This document shows positions 1-8,625 of a stretch of DNA of 41,745 nucleotides, one piece after another. The stretch is from Candidatus Pelagibacter sp. (GTDB lineage: Bacteria; Pseudomonadota; Alphaproteobacteria; Pelagibacterales; Pelagibacteraceae), in assembly GCA_028224115.1 (NCBI GenBank), contig JAOIVP010000003.1:1-41745 (forward strand), in the 5' to 3' direction. The translations under genes were made by a program, and so were the position numbers. The notes below the pieces were generated by a model that was given only the letters and a program-made list of their open reading frames with translations, ran no database searches and was not told the origin of the DNA. Position 1 is the stretch's first letter. Every line of letters starts with the position of its first letter.

Positions 1-348
1 CTATTTGAGAATACAGAAAACAATTTGTTAAGAATGGTTATCGAGCCTTCTAATGGATCAAAAATGATGAAATATATTAATAACAAATTTAAGTATTATA
101 TTGATTGGTGTGGCTCGCTTTTTTGGATTGAGGTCCCAGCAAAAAAAAATATGAAAGTAAAAGAAATAAAAAAAACAGCAATAGAATTTGGAGGATACTT
201 AACAATTATTAAAACCTCACCTGATTATGATTATGATGAAACAATTTTTACAGTTGATGATGTAAGACTAGTGATTTCTAAAAAAATTAAAGAAAGTTTT
301 GATCCAAAAAGAATTTTAAACCCAGGAAAGATGTATAGAGGAGTTTAA
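1..348 (+). CDS. glcE: Glycolate oxidase FAD-binding subunit GlcE, C-terminal part
   Basis: The reading frame is open from the first base, so only the last 115 residues are present and the true start lies upstream of the window. The C-terminus contains the motif ILNPGKMY, which closes proteins of the GlcD/GlcE FAD-linked oxidase family (family knowledge). The stop overlaps the glcF start in a TAATG junction, so the two are translationally coupled. GlcE is expected to work with GlcD and GlcF in the membrane-associated complex that oxidises glycolate to glyoxylate. glcD is expected upstream but is not visible. The assignment as GlcE rather than another FAD-oxidase fragment leans on the following glcF; the FAD-binding domain itself is outside the window. 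Confidence 0.8.
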   Translation, partial: LFENTENNLLRMVIEPSNGSKMMKYINNKFKYYIDWCGSLFWIEVPAKKNMKVKEIKKTAIEFGGYLTIIKTSPDYDYDETIFTVDDVRLVISKKIKESFDPKRILNPGKMYRGV

Positions 349-1643
349 TGCAAACAAATTTTTCAAAAAAACAATTAGAAAATAAAGATAATTTAGCTAC
401 TGAAAAAATTTTTAAACAATGTGTTCATTGTGGTATGTGCAATGCAACATGTCCTACTCATCAGCTACTTGGGGATGAGCTTGATGGGCCAAGAGGAAGA
501 ATTTATTTAATTAAAGACATGTTGGAAAATAATAAAAAACCAACAGACAAAGTTGTTAAACATATTGATAGATGTCTTTCATGTTATAGTTGTATGACCA
601 CATGCCCTGCAGGTGTAAACTATATGCATATCATTGATCATGGAAAAAAATATATCGAAAAAAATTATGAAAGATCTTTTTTTGATAAGTTAATAAGACA
701 TTTTTTATCAATTACTCTTCCCAATACAAAAATTTTCAAACTATCAAGTTTTCTGGTAAAATTGATTAAACCTTTTAAATTTTTAATGCCATCAAAAATA
801 AAAGATATGATGGAGTTAATGCCAACACATTTTCCTAAAAAACAACTTGAAAACAAAGAAATTTACAAAGTTAAAGGAAAAAAAAGAATTGCAAGAGTTG
901 CACTGTTAACAGGATGTGTTCAAAAAGAAATTTCACCTCAAATTAATGAGTCAACTATTAGACTACTTAACAGACATGGTGTTGAAGTGGTAGTGCCAAA
1001 AAAAATTCGATGTTGTGGATCTTTAAATCATCATTTGGGAAAAGAGGATGATGCTCACCAAGACTTTAAAAATAATATTAATACTTGGTACGACGAACAT
1101 CAAAAAGGTAATTTAGATGCAATTTTATCTAACACCTCTGGTTGTGGAACTACAATGAAAGATTATGGATTTATCTTTAGAGACGATAAGGAATTAAGTA
1201 AAAAAGCAAAAGTTATTTCTGAGTTAACTAGAGATATTTCAGAATATATTTTTGAAAGCTTAAACTTAGATATTAAAGAAAAAAATAAAAAATACAAAGT
1301 TGCATACCATTCAGCATGTTCTATGCAGCATGGTCAAAAAATTCATTCGCAACCAATTGCACTTTTAGAAAAAACAAATAATGAAATCCTTGAAATTCCA
1401 GAAGGTCATATTTGTTGCGGCTCAGCTGGAACTTATAATATTTTACAGTCAGAAATAGCTAAACAATTATTGACTAAAAAAGTAGATAATATTGAAAGTT
1501 TGAAGCCTGATTTTATTTCTACAGGAAATATTGGTTGTATTACCCAAATTTCCCATGGTACAAAAGTTCCAATTGTACACACAATCGAAGTTCTAGATTG
1601 GTATACAGGAGGTCCAAAACCAGAGGTGTTACAGAGGAATTAG
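348..1643 (+). CDS. glcF: Glycolate oxidase iron-sulfur subunit GlcF
   Basis: This 431-residue protein has two complete ferredoxin-type 4Fe-4S motifs near the N-terminus (C25-C28-C31-C35 in CVHCGMCNATCP and C76-C79-C82-C86 in CLSCYSCMTTCP). Two later cysteine-rich CCG motifs follow (IRCCGSLNHH near residue 223 and HICCGSAGTYN near 357). That arrangement is the GlcF/GlpC/heterodisulfide-reductase-D family plan. The length is slightly above the roughly 410 residues of the E. coli protein. It would pass electrons from the flavin subunits to the quinone pool during glycolate oxidation. It overlaps glcE by one base and is followed after two bases by a 2-hydroxyacid dehydrogenase with a good ribosome site, which places it in a glycolate/glyoxylate operon. 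Glycolate is an abundant algal exudate, so this fits a marine heterotroph. Confidence 0.93.
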   Translation: MQTNFSKKQLENKDNLATEKIFKQCVHCGMCNATCPTHQLLGDELDGPRGRIYLIKDMLENNKKPTDKVVKHIDRCLSCYSCMTTCPAGVNYMHIIDHGKKYIEKNYERSFFDKLIRHFLSITLPNTKIFKLSSFLVKLIKPFKFLMPSKIKDMMELMPTHFPKKQLENKEIYKVKGKKRIARVALLTGCVQKEISPQINESTIRLLNRHGVEVVVPKKIRCCGSLNHHLGKEDDAHQDFKNNINTWYDEHQKGNLDAILSNTSGCGTTMKDYGFIFRDDKELSKKAKVISELTRDISEYIFESLNLDIKEKNKKYKVAYHSACSMQHGQKIHSQPIALLEKTNNEILEIPEGHICCGSAGTYNILQSEIAKQLLTKKVDNIESLKPDFISTGNIGCITQISHGTKVPIVHTIEVLDWYTGGPKPEVLQRN

Positions 1644-1645
1644 CC

Positions 1646-2599
1646 ATGAAAAAGATACTAGTTACAAGAAAGTTACTTAAAGATTGTGAAGATAAAGCAT
1701 CAAATATTTTTGATGCAAAACTTAATACTAATGATGAACTTTATTCTCAAACAAAATTAATTGAACTAAGTCAAGGATGTGATGCAGTACTTACATCTTT
1801 AACCGACAAAATGGATGAAGATACAATCAATAAACTTCCAGAGACAGTTAAAGTAATTTCAAACTTTGCAGTTGGTTTTGGAAACATAGATCTAGAAGCT
1901 GCAAAAAAAAGAGGTATTGCTGTAACAAATACTCCTGAAGTCTTATCAGATGCAACAGCTGAAATTGGAATTCTTCTTATTCTAGGAGCTTGTAGAAGGG
2001 CAGTTGAAGGAATCGAGGCAGCAAAAGAAAGTAATTGGAAATGGTCTGCAGATTATTTAATTGGAAAACAATTAACAGGTACAAGACTTGGTATTTTAGG
2101 AATGGGAAGAATTGGACAAAAAATTGCAAAAATTGCAAAGTCGCTTGGAATGATTATTCATTATCATAATCGCTCTAAATTAAATCAAGAAAAAGAACAG
2201 GGTGCTATTTATCATGATAGTCTAAAAAGTCTTTTTTCAGTATCAGATGTTTTGTCAATTTGTTGTCCAGCCACAAAAGAAACTGTCAATTTAATTAATA
2301 AAGAGACAGTAGAATATTTTCCAAAGGGAGCAGTAATTACTAATGTTGCTCGAGGAGATATTGTTGATGATGAAGCATTGATTGATGCGTTAAATAGAAG
2401 AAAAATTTATGCAGCTGGTTTAGATGTTTATAAAGGTGAACCTAATTTAAATCCAGGTTATTTAAAAATCAAAAGTGCATTTATTTTACCTCATCTTGGA
2501 AGTGCAACTAAAGATACCAGAACTGCAATGGCTAATTTAGCAATAGATAATATTGATGAATTTTTCAACACTGGTAATTGTAAAAATAAAGTAAATTAA
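1646..2599 (+). CDS. D-isomer-specific 2-hydroxyacid dehydrogenase (glyoxylate/hydroxypyruvate reductase-like)
   Basis: I start this at ATG 1646, which has the Shine-Dalgarno-like AGAGGA about seven bases upstream and lies just after glcF; this gives 317 residues, normal for the family. The NAD(P)-binding motif GMGRIG sits at about 152-157. The catalytic triad of the family is visible as Arg236 (in ARGD), Glu265 (in YKGEP) and His283 (in PHLG). Family members reduce glyoxylate to glycolate or hydroxypyruvate to D-glycerate, or run the reverse reaction. Position directly behind the glycolate oxidase genes suggests it handles the glyoxylate or hydroxypyruvate formed there. The substrate cannot be fixed from sequence alone. 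Confidence 0.85.
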   Translation: MKKILVTRKLLKDCEDKASNIFDAKLNTNDELYSQTKLIELSQGCDAVLTSLTDKMDEDTINKLPETVKVISNFAVGFGNIDLEAAKKRGIAVTNTPEVLSDATAEIGILLILGACRRAVEGIEAAKESNWKWSADYLIGKQLTGTRLGILGMGRIGQKIAKIAKSLGMIIHYHNRSKLNQEKEQGAIYHDSLKSLFSVSDVLSICCPATKETVNLINKETVEYFPKGAVITNVARGDIVDDEALIDALNRRKIYAAGLDVYKGEPNLNPGYLKIKSAFILPHLGSATKDTRTAMANLAIDNIDEFFNTGNCKNKVN

Positions 2600-2610
2600 A
2601 TCTTTAATTT

Positions 2611-3822
2611 ATGAACAAACCTGTACTAGCTAAATCAAAAGCTATTACAATATTTTTAGTATTTGCTTTAGGCTATTTCATCTCAACTTTACTTAGAGCA
2701 ATTACAGCAACTATCTCTCCAGAATTGGTTTCAGAATTCAATCTTACTTCAGGTGAGCTAGGACTTCTTGGGGGAGGATATTTTTTAGGATTTGCAAGTG
2801 TACAAATTCCATTGGGATATTTATTGGATTCTAAAGGACCTAGAAAAATAGTTTCTTATTTTTTATGTCTATCAATAATTGGCTTAATTTTATTTTCATT
2901 AGCTCAAAATTTAACGATGCTTTTAATTTCAAGAATATTAATTGGTGTTGGTGTTGGTGCATGTTTGATGGGTCCTTTAACTGCTTATAGGATTTGGTTT
3001 CAAGATGAAACACAGCAACGTGCAAATTCATGGATGTTAATGGTTGGAGCTATAGGAATGCTATCATCTAGTTTACCAGTTCAGTTTTTTTTACCAATTA
3101 TAGGTTGGAGGGCAATATTTTTATCTTTAGCACTATTAACATTGGCTTGTATAATTTTAATAGTAGTCTTTATTCCTAAGTGGCACTCTAAAAGTGTTGA
3201 TAATAAACAATTAGCTGAAAGTAAATTAAGTACAGTTTGGAAAAACTCTTTGTTTCTAAGTTTAGTGCCTATGGGTTTTTTTACCTATGGAGGTTTGTTT
3301 GCAATCCAAACACTATGGGCTGGACCCTGGATGATAAGAGTTTCAGGTTATACCCCGCAAGAAAGTGCTAATGGGCTTTTTTTGATTTATTTTGCTATGC
3401 TTGTTTCATTTTTGTGTTGGGGTTATTTTGTTCCAAAATTTTCAAAAAATATAAATGATGCAATTAGATTATTAAAATTTGGTGCACCAATAAGTTTAAT
3501 TGTGCTTGCGATAATTATTTATTTAGGCCCTAAAGCGGGGTCCATTCATTGGGCAATATTTATAGTAAGTTCTATATTTTTATCCTTAACTCAGCCAGCG
3601 GTAGGTATGGCGTTCTCTTTATCTAATGCAGGTAAGGCTCTAACTTCTTTTAATTTGTTAATTTTTATTGGAGCATTTTTTATGCAATGGATTATTGGAT
3701 TGATTATTGATGCAGGAATGAGTCTAAATTTTTCAGAAATAATTTCATTTAAATTAGCAATGTTATTTGTCCTTGTAACATCTTTATTATCTTATTCATT
3801 TTTTATAATGAAAGTTAAGTAA
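2611..3822 (+). CDS. MFS transporter
   Basis: A 403-residue hydrophobic protein with about twelve predicted membrane spans and the cytoplasmic loop-2 signature of the major facilitator superfamily (GYLLDSKGPRK, residues about 70-80). It follows the hydroxyacid dehydrogenase by 11 bases in the same direction, so it is probably the last gene of the glycolate operon and may carry a substrate or product of that pathway, such as a small hydroxy- or keto-acid. That role is inference from position only. Its stop is five bases from the stop of the convergent regulator gene, and I see no hairpin terminator between them. Confidence 0.82.
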   Translation: MNKPVLAKSKAITIFLVFALGYFISTLLRAITATISPELVSEFNLTSGELGLLGGGYFLGFASVQIPLGYLLDSKGPRKIVSYFLCLSIIGLILFSLAQNLTMLLISRILIGVGVGACLMGPLTAYRIWFQDETQQRANSWMLMVGAIGMLSSSLPVQFFLPIIGWRAIFLSLALLTLACIILIVVFIPKWHSKSVDNKQLAESKLSTVWKNSLFLSLVPMGFFTYGGLFAIQTLWAGPWMIRVSGYTPQESANGLFLIYFAMLVSFLCWGYFVPKFSKNINDAIRLLKFGAPISLIVLAIIIYLGPKAGSIHWAIFIVSSIFLSLTQPAVGMAFSLSNAGKALTSFNLLIFIGAFFMQWIIGLIIDAGMSLNFSEIISFKLAMLFVLVTSLLSYSFFIMKVK

Positions 3823-3827
3823 ATCAA

Positions 3828-4916
3828 TTATCTTAGGTGTTTATAAATAGTTGTTCTTGATACACCAAGTTTTCGTGAAGCTACTGAGATATTATTTGTC
3901 TCTAAAAAAGTTGATTTAATTAATATACACTTTTCTCTTTTAATTTTTGTATCTTTACAATTTTGACATGCATATGTTTTATTTGATAAATTTTTTTCTT
4001 TAATTTTACTATCTCTAAAGTTTTGACTCTTAACCACAAAAACAGACGATCCTAGATGATCAGTTATTTTTAATATTTTATTATTAAGTAAATCAGATGC
4101 TATAGATGAAAATGAATTTGTAAAAATATTGTTAAAGTTTTCATTCTTTAAATCGGCTAATCCATGAAGCATAATTTTAGCATTACTATTTGCTCCTACT
4201 ACTACTCCATCACCATTAATAGCTAACAATCCAACACTTGTAGTAGAAAGATATTCTGATCTTGGATGAAAAGATAGAATTAATTCATTTGAAAATTTAT
4301 TGATAAATAATTTTGTTTCAATACTTCTTGTTGCTAATTTTACTAAAGCTAAAGTATGCTGCTCTCTTGATTTAGAGTCTGTCGAGGCATCAATAATACC
4401 TATTGTTTTACCGTCATAATTAATTATTGGACTCGCAAAGCATGATATTTTTTCATGTGTAATAAAGAAATGTTCTTTACCAGATACTATTGTGGGTTTC
4501 TTAAGTTCAACTGATAATCCCAGACCATTTGTGCCGCAAATTTTTTCTGCCCATATAGAACCTGGTATTACTGATTTACCAACGTCACCTTCTAAGCAAG
4601 TTTTGTCATAAATAGTGTCAAGTACCAATCCGTTTTCATCTGAATAAGCTACCATAAAATTTGTACCTGCAATTTGTGAATAAAGTAATTCTATTTCTGG
4701 GATGACAATTTTTCTTAACCCTTCATTTTTTTCTTTAATCTGTTTAAGTTCAATTGAAGATATGAGGCTTTGTTTGGGATCTTTAAATGGATCAAGACCT
4801 GTAGAAATACACCTTAACCAACTTTCAGAAATTTCATCTCCCATTTTATTTGAGAGCATTTCCCTTTTTTCTAGAATACTTTTAAACTCTTTGTTCGCAG
4901 AATTTAAATTTTGCAT
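3828..4916 (-). CDS. AcoR-like GAF/Fis-HTH transcriptional regulator without an AAA+ domain
   Basis: The 362-residue product begins with the SWxRCxxxGLDP segment typical of AcoR-type activators. A GAF-like sensor region follows at about 75-200 (AEKICGTNGLGLS and SGKEHFF motifs), then a PAS-like stretch at about 225-295, and a Fis-type helix-turn-helix at the very end (ASRKLGVSRTTIYKHL). Typical AcoR proteins are near 650 residues because they carry a sigma-54-interacting AAA+ ATPase between sensor and HTH; here that block is absent. In its place lies a short cysteine cluster, C317-x2-C320-x9-C330. The gene is divergent from an alcohol dehydrogenase and ABC-importer operon with 145 bases between them, so it probably controls that operon in response to a small metabolite. 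The ligand is unknown. Confidence 0.8.
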   Translation of the reverse strand: MQNLNSANKEFKSILEKREMLSNKMGDEISESWLRCISTGLDPFKDPKQSLISSIELKQIKEKNEGLRKIVIPEIELLYSQIAGTNFMVAYSDENGLVLDTIYDKTCLEGDVGKSVIPGSIWAEKICGTNGLGLSVELKKPTIVSGKEHFFITHEKISCFASPIINYDGKTIGIIDASTDSKSREQHTLALVKLATRSIETKLFINKFSNELILSFHPRSEYLSTTSVGLLAINGDGVVVGANSNAKIMLHGLADLKNENFNNIFTNSFSSIASDLLNNKILKITDHLGSSVFVVKSQNFRDSKIKEKNLSNKTYACQNCKDTKIKREKCILIKSTFLETNNISVASRKLGVSRTTIYKHLR

Positions 4917-4991
4917 TTTTCATATTAGGAGCCTTTAAACCTCAAAACAACTAACCACAGGTTGTATTTGTACATTTATTGAACATATTTG

Positions 4992-5027
4992 AGTCACGTT
5001 GACTATTACTTAGTCTACCTGTTGAAT
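4992..5027 (+). promoter_or_regulatory. Candidate promoter with overlapping dyad upstream of the alcohol dehydrogenase operon
   Basis: The 145-base divergent gap contains the dyad AGTCA-CGT-TGACT (4992-5004). Its right arm is part of TTGACT (4999-5004), which is a good -35 box. Seventeen bases further is TTGAAT (5022-5027), matching the -10 consensus at four of six positions. The start codon at 5062 has AGGAGAG upstream. A weaker dyad, ACAAC/GTTGT, occurs around 4948-4966. A dyad across the -35 box is where a regulator would act, and the divergent Fis-type regulator is the obvious candidate. Short dyads are common in AT-rich DNA, so this is tentative. Confidence 0.35.
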
Positions 5028-5061
5028 AAGCTTTGAGAAAAAAGATTAGGAGAGAAAAATT

Positions 5062-6123
5062 ATGAAGGCACAAGTTTTACATAAATATGATCCGGAAATG
5101 AAAGAAAAAGTCTGGGTTACAGAACAAGAAATGCCAGAACCAAAGTTGGAAAAATCATCAGATGTGATTGTTAAAATTGGTGCTGCAGGAGTTTGCAGAA
5201 CTGACTTACACATTGTTGAAGGAGTCTGGAAACATATTCAAGATCCTAAAGGAGATTTACTGCCTATGGTTATGGGTCATGAAAATGCTGGATGGGTTGA
5301 AGAAGTAGGAAAAGATGTGGTTGGATATAAAAAAGGTGATCCTGTAATCTTGCATCCAATTATTTCAGGAACTGATGGCACATGTTTAAGTTGCCGAAGA
5401 GGTTTAGATCAACATGCTGAAGAAGGAGCATTTCCAGGTTTAAATATTAAAGAAGGTGGTTATGCTGAATTGCTAAAGACAAGTGTACGTAACTTAATTA
5501 AGCTACCTACAGTATTAGCACCTAAAGATGTGGCACCTTTTTCAGATGCGGGTTTAACAGCTTATCGGGTTGTTAAAAAAGCAACTAGACATTTGTTACC
5601 AGGTCAAAGTTGTGTGATTATTGGTGCTGGTGGGTTAGGACATATCGCAATTCAATGTTTAAGAGCAATGTGTGCAGCAAATATTATTATTGTTGAAAAA
5701 TCTAAAGCAGCATTAGATCATGCTATGGCCCTAGGTGGTGATGAAGGTGTTCTTATCGACGGAAACGAAAATGAGAGAGTGCTAGAGCTTACTAAAGGCA
5801 AAGGTGCTGAAGCTGTAATCGATTTTGTTGGAGAACATGGTTCTACAAAAATGGGACTTGACATGACTTCAGGTGGTGGATTTTATTACATTGTTGGCTA
5901 TGGAGAAGAAATTAAAATCCTAGCTGTTGATGTAATCATTTCAGAAAAAAACATAATAGGAAATTTAGTGGGAACGTGGTCTGAGTTATATGAACTTATG
6001 GAGTTAGCTAACAAAGGTTTAGTTAAACTTTCTATGCAAGAATATAAATTAGGCGATGCTAATAAAGCGCTTCATGATCTTAACGAAGGTAAGGTTAAGG
6101 GACGAGCTGTTTTAGTTCCGTAA
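5062..6123 (+). CDS. Zinc-dependent alcohol dehydrogenase (medium-chain family)
   Basis: A 353-residue medium-chain dehydrogenase. The catalytic zinc ligands are visible as C45 (GVCRTDLH) and H73-E74 (MGHENAG), and the Rossmann motif GAGGLGH lies at about residue 190. It most resembles the NAD(P)-dependent alcohol and sugar dehydrogenases of the arabinose-dehydrogenase-like group (recognition by eye). The structural-zinc lobe is altered: of the usual C-x2-C-x2-C-x7-C only the middle two cysteines (C108, C111) remain, with Asp105 and Ala119 (next to His118) in the outer places. It starts at ATG 5062 behind a strong AGGAGAG site. It is followed after 22 bases by the ABC binding-protein gene, which suggests it oxidises the imported alcohol, polyol or sugar. 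The substrate is unknown. Confidence 0.85.
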   Translation: MKAQVLHKYDPEMKEKVWVTEQEMPEPKLEKSSDVIVKIGAAGVCRTDLHIVEGVWKHIQDPKGDLLPMVMGHENAGWVEEVGKDVVGYKKGDPVILHPIISGTDGTCLSCRRGLDQHAEEGAFPGLNIKEGGYAELLKTSVRNLIKLPTVLAPKDVAPFSDAGLTAYRVVKKATRHLLPGQSCVIIGAGGLGHIAIQCLRAMCAANIIIVEKSKAALDHAMALGGDEGVLIDGNENERVLELTKGKGAEAVIDFVGEHGSTKMGLDMTSGGGFYYIVGYGEEIKILAVDVIISEKNIIGNLVGTWSELYELMELANKGLVKLSMQEYKLGDANKALHDLNEGKVKGRAVLVP

Positions 6124-6145
6124 TAACAAATAGAGAGAGGTGAAA

Positions 6146-7684
6146 ATGAAAATAACTAAAACTTGCCTAAGTGCTATCATATCAGGAGTTTTGATATTTA
6201 GCCCTATGGCATATGCCGATAAGTGGAGTGATCAATTTCCACATATCAAGGCTACAGGAGATATTCCAGGTGATTGTTCTTACGAAGAAATTTCTAAGAA
6301 AAATTATAAAGGAAAAACTCTTAAAATAAATACGCACGCAGTTCCAGTAATCGGACAGCCTACAGCTCTTCATGCTGAACAGTTTGCAAAACTAACTGGA
6401 GCAACAGTTGATGTAACTCATACACCAGCAGGTGATTTGTATGCAAAAGCTATGGTTCCTTTTAAAGCTGGTCAAGCTCCATACGATATCGTATTTGGTT
6501 TTTCTAACTTTATTAATGACTGGAGACAATACTTAGCACCAGTTCCTAAAAAATATATCAATACAGTTGAGATGAAAGATGTAACTAAATCTCATGTTGG
6601 TGTTTCGTCTTGGGATGGAACTATGTATCAATACCCAGTTGATGGCGACAGACATTATCTAAAATATAGAAAAGACGTAATAGATAATCCTGAAATGCAA
6701 AAAAAATACAAAGCAGATACTGGTAAAGAGTTAAGGGTTCCAAGAACATGGAAAGAGTATGGCGAAATGGCTAAGTACTTCAACGATTGGGACTGGGATG
6801 GAGATGGAGAAAAAGAATACGGTTCAGCTGAAGTTATGAAAAAAGATGACTTAATGTTTGCAGCTTTTTTCAGTAGATCAGTAGCGTATGCTAAAAATCT
6901 AAGTACTCCAGGTGGTTTCTTTTTTGATTTAGAAACTATGAAACCAAATATCAACAATCCAGGTTTTGTTGAAGCTCTAACTGATTGGGTAGAGGCTACT
7001 AAGTATGTTCCTCCAGGAGGAATTAACTTTGGACTAGGTGATGAAATTGGATCATTTGGTGGTGGTCAAACTCTATTTAGTTTTTCATGGGATGATGCTT
7101 TCATAGCAGCAATGCAAGATGATAGTCCTATTAAAAACAAAGTAGGTGCAGCTCCTCTTCCAGGTGCAGATAAAGTTTGGAATAGAGTAACTAATGATTG
7201 GGAAAATAGATATAACCAAGCTCCTTACATTGTATGGGGTTGGGCAGTAGGTGTTGCTAAGAAAAGTAAAGTTAAGAGCATGGCGTTTGACTACCTATGT
7301 TTCTTTTCAAATGGTGCAAATCACCAAGCTGACTTAGCTATTGGTAACTTTGGTGTTAACCCATTTAAGAACTCTGATTTTGATCCACAACTTTATATTG
7401 ATACTATGGGCTGGGATCCAGAGATTGCTAACAGTTACACTAAAACACTTAAAGATATGGAAAAAAGTAAAAACAGAGTTTTCCCTTTAAGAGTAAGAGG
7501 TGTATTTGAGTTCACTAGTGCAGTTGCTACAGGAACTTCAAAAGCACTTGCAGGACAATTGTCTCCGCAAGAAGCTTTAGATGAAGTTGCTAAAGAGTGG
7601 GAAGCAATTGTTAACAGAGTAGGTAAGAAAAATGTTCAAGAAGACTACGCTGTTGGTGTTAAAATGGAAGACAACAAGTTATAA
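6146..7684 (+). CDS. ABC importer periplasmic substrate-binding protein (family 1, sugar/polyol type)
   Basis: I choose ATG 6146 over GTG 6140 because AGAGAGGTG (6134-6142) is the ribosome site and would overlap the GTG; this gives 512 residues. A signal peptide is clear (KITKTC, a hydrophobic core, cleavage near AYA-DKW). The mature part has the features of the large family 1 solute-binding proteins: an aromatic-rich body, an acidic DWDWDGDGEKEYG segment that resembles a calcium-binding loop, and the C-terminal region seen in sugar- and glycerol-type binding proteins. It precedes two permeases and two GlpS/GlpT-type ATPases. It does not closely resemble rhizobial GlpV, so glycerol is possible but not established. 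A perfect hairpin follows its stop codon. Confidence 0.85.
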   Translation: MKITKTCLSAIISGVLIFSPMAYADKWSDQFPHIKATGDIPGDCSYEEISKKNYKGKTLKINTHAVPVIGQPTALHAEQFAKLTGATVDVTHTPAGDLYAKAMVPFKAGQAPYDIVFGFSNFINDWRQYLAPVPKKYINTVEMKDVTKSHVGVSSWDGTMYQYPVDGDRHYLKYRKDVIDNPEMQKKYKADTGKELRVPRTWKEYGEMAKYFNDWDWDGDGEKEYGSAEVMKKDDLMFAAFFSRSVAYAKNLSTPGGFFFDLETMKPNINNPGFVEALTDWVEATKYVPPGGINFGLGDEIGSFGGGQTLFSFSWDDAFIAAMQDDSPIKNKVGAAPLPGADKVWNRVTNDWENRYNQAPYIVWGWAVGVAKKSKVKSMAFDYLCFFSNGANHQADLAIGNFGVNPFKNSDFDPQLYIDTMGWDPEIANSYTKTLKDMEKSKNRVFPLRVRGVFEFTSAVATGTSKALAGQLSPQEALDEVAKEWEAIVNRVGKKNVQEDYAVGVKMEDNKL

Positions 7685-7709
7685 AGTATAAAGATAACTA
7701 AATTATATT

Positions 7710-7738
7710 ATGTGGCCACTTTTTATTTGTGGCCACAT
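7710..7738 (+). promoter_or_regulatory. Intercistronic stem-loop between binding-protein and permease genes
   Basis: A perfect 10-base-pair stem, ATGTGGCCAC (7710-7719) with GTGGCCACAT (7729-7738), encloses a nine-base T/A loop. It is GC-rich within an AT-rich gap. No continuous T run follows (TTAATATAAG), so it is not a classical intrinsic terminator. It fits better as a 3'-end stabiliser or partial terminator that lets the binding-protein mRNA outnumber the permease mRNA, as known for other binding-protein-dependent importers. Confidence 0.7.
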
Positions 7739-7762
7739 TTAATATAAGTAAAATTCAACGTC

Positions 7763-8623
7763 ATGAACTTTAAACATAAATACGTTTTTTTATTTCCAGG
7801 GTTGTTTGTTCTTATAGGGATATTGATATTTCCAATAATTTTTGTAATCCGTTTAAGTTTATCAGGATGGAATAGTTATAACGGTTTAAATTTTATAGGC
7901 TTAGAAAACTATGTTAGGCTGTTTACTGACGACCCGAGATTCTGGCAATCATTTTTTAGATTAAGCTTTTTATCTGTTACTACTGTGATTCTTCAGTATG
8001 TTATTGGATTTGCTTTGGCACACATGGTTTGGAAGGATATTAAGTTTCAAAGATTTTTCAGAGTTCTATTTTTAATTCCAATGATGACCACACCTGTGAT
8101 CATGACTGTTATTTGGAGAACTTTTTTTCATGAGTCTTTAGGTCCTGTTAATGATATTTTATCAAATTTTGGTATGTCGCCTAAGTGGCTTACAGACCCT
8201 ACTCTTGCAAAAATTACTGTAATTATTGTAGAGGTTTGGCAGTGGACACCGTTCATGTTTTTGTTGTTATTAGCGGGTCTTTTATCACTTCCAAAAGAAC
8301 CATTCCTAGCAGCCGCTATTGATGGAGCAAGTCCTATCAGAAAATTTATTTATGTAACATTTCCTTTAATGGCACCAATTTCAATTGGAGCTATCATTAT
8401 TAGATTAATTGAAGCGTCAAAGATAATGGATACAGTTTATGTGTTAACCTCTGGGGGTCCAGGTACCTCAACTGAAACATCTAGTTTTTATATTTTTATC
8501 AAGGGATTAAGAGAATTCCAGATGGGTTATGCGGCCTCAATGTCATTCACTTATTTAATTATAATGATCATAAGCTTAACTTTTATTGCAAAAGGATTAA
8601 CTAAATTATTACTAAAGGATTAG
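7763..8623 (+). CDS. ABC importer permease 1 (MalF/UgpA type)
   Basis: A 286-residue membrane protein with about six spans. It carries the cytoplasmic EAA loop that docks the ATPase, seen as AAAIDGASPIRKFIYVTFP at about 188-206. The N-terminus (FLFPGLFVLIGILIFP) is that of MalF/UgpA-type permeases of carbohydrate importers. It follows the binding-protein gene after a 78-base gap that contains the stem-loop, and is followed after two bases by the second permease. The pair forms the heterodimeric channel. Substrate is set by the binding protein and remains unknown. Confidence 0.88.
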   Translation: MNFKHKYVFLFPGLFVLIGILIFPIIFVIRLSLSGWNSYNGLNFIGLENYVRLFTDDPRFWQSFFRLSFLSVTTVILQYVIGFALAHMVWKDIKFQRFFRVLFLIPMMTTPVIMTVIWRTFFHESLGPVNDILSNFGMSPKWLTDPTLAKITVIIVEVWQWTPFMFLLLLAGLLSLPKEPFLAAAIDGASPIRKFIYVTFPLMAPISIGAIIIRLIEASKIMDTVYVLTSGGPGTSTETSSFYIFIKGLREFQMGYAASMSFTYLIIMIISLTFIAKGLTKLLLKD

Positions 8624-8625
8624 AT

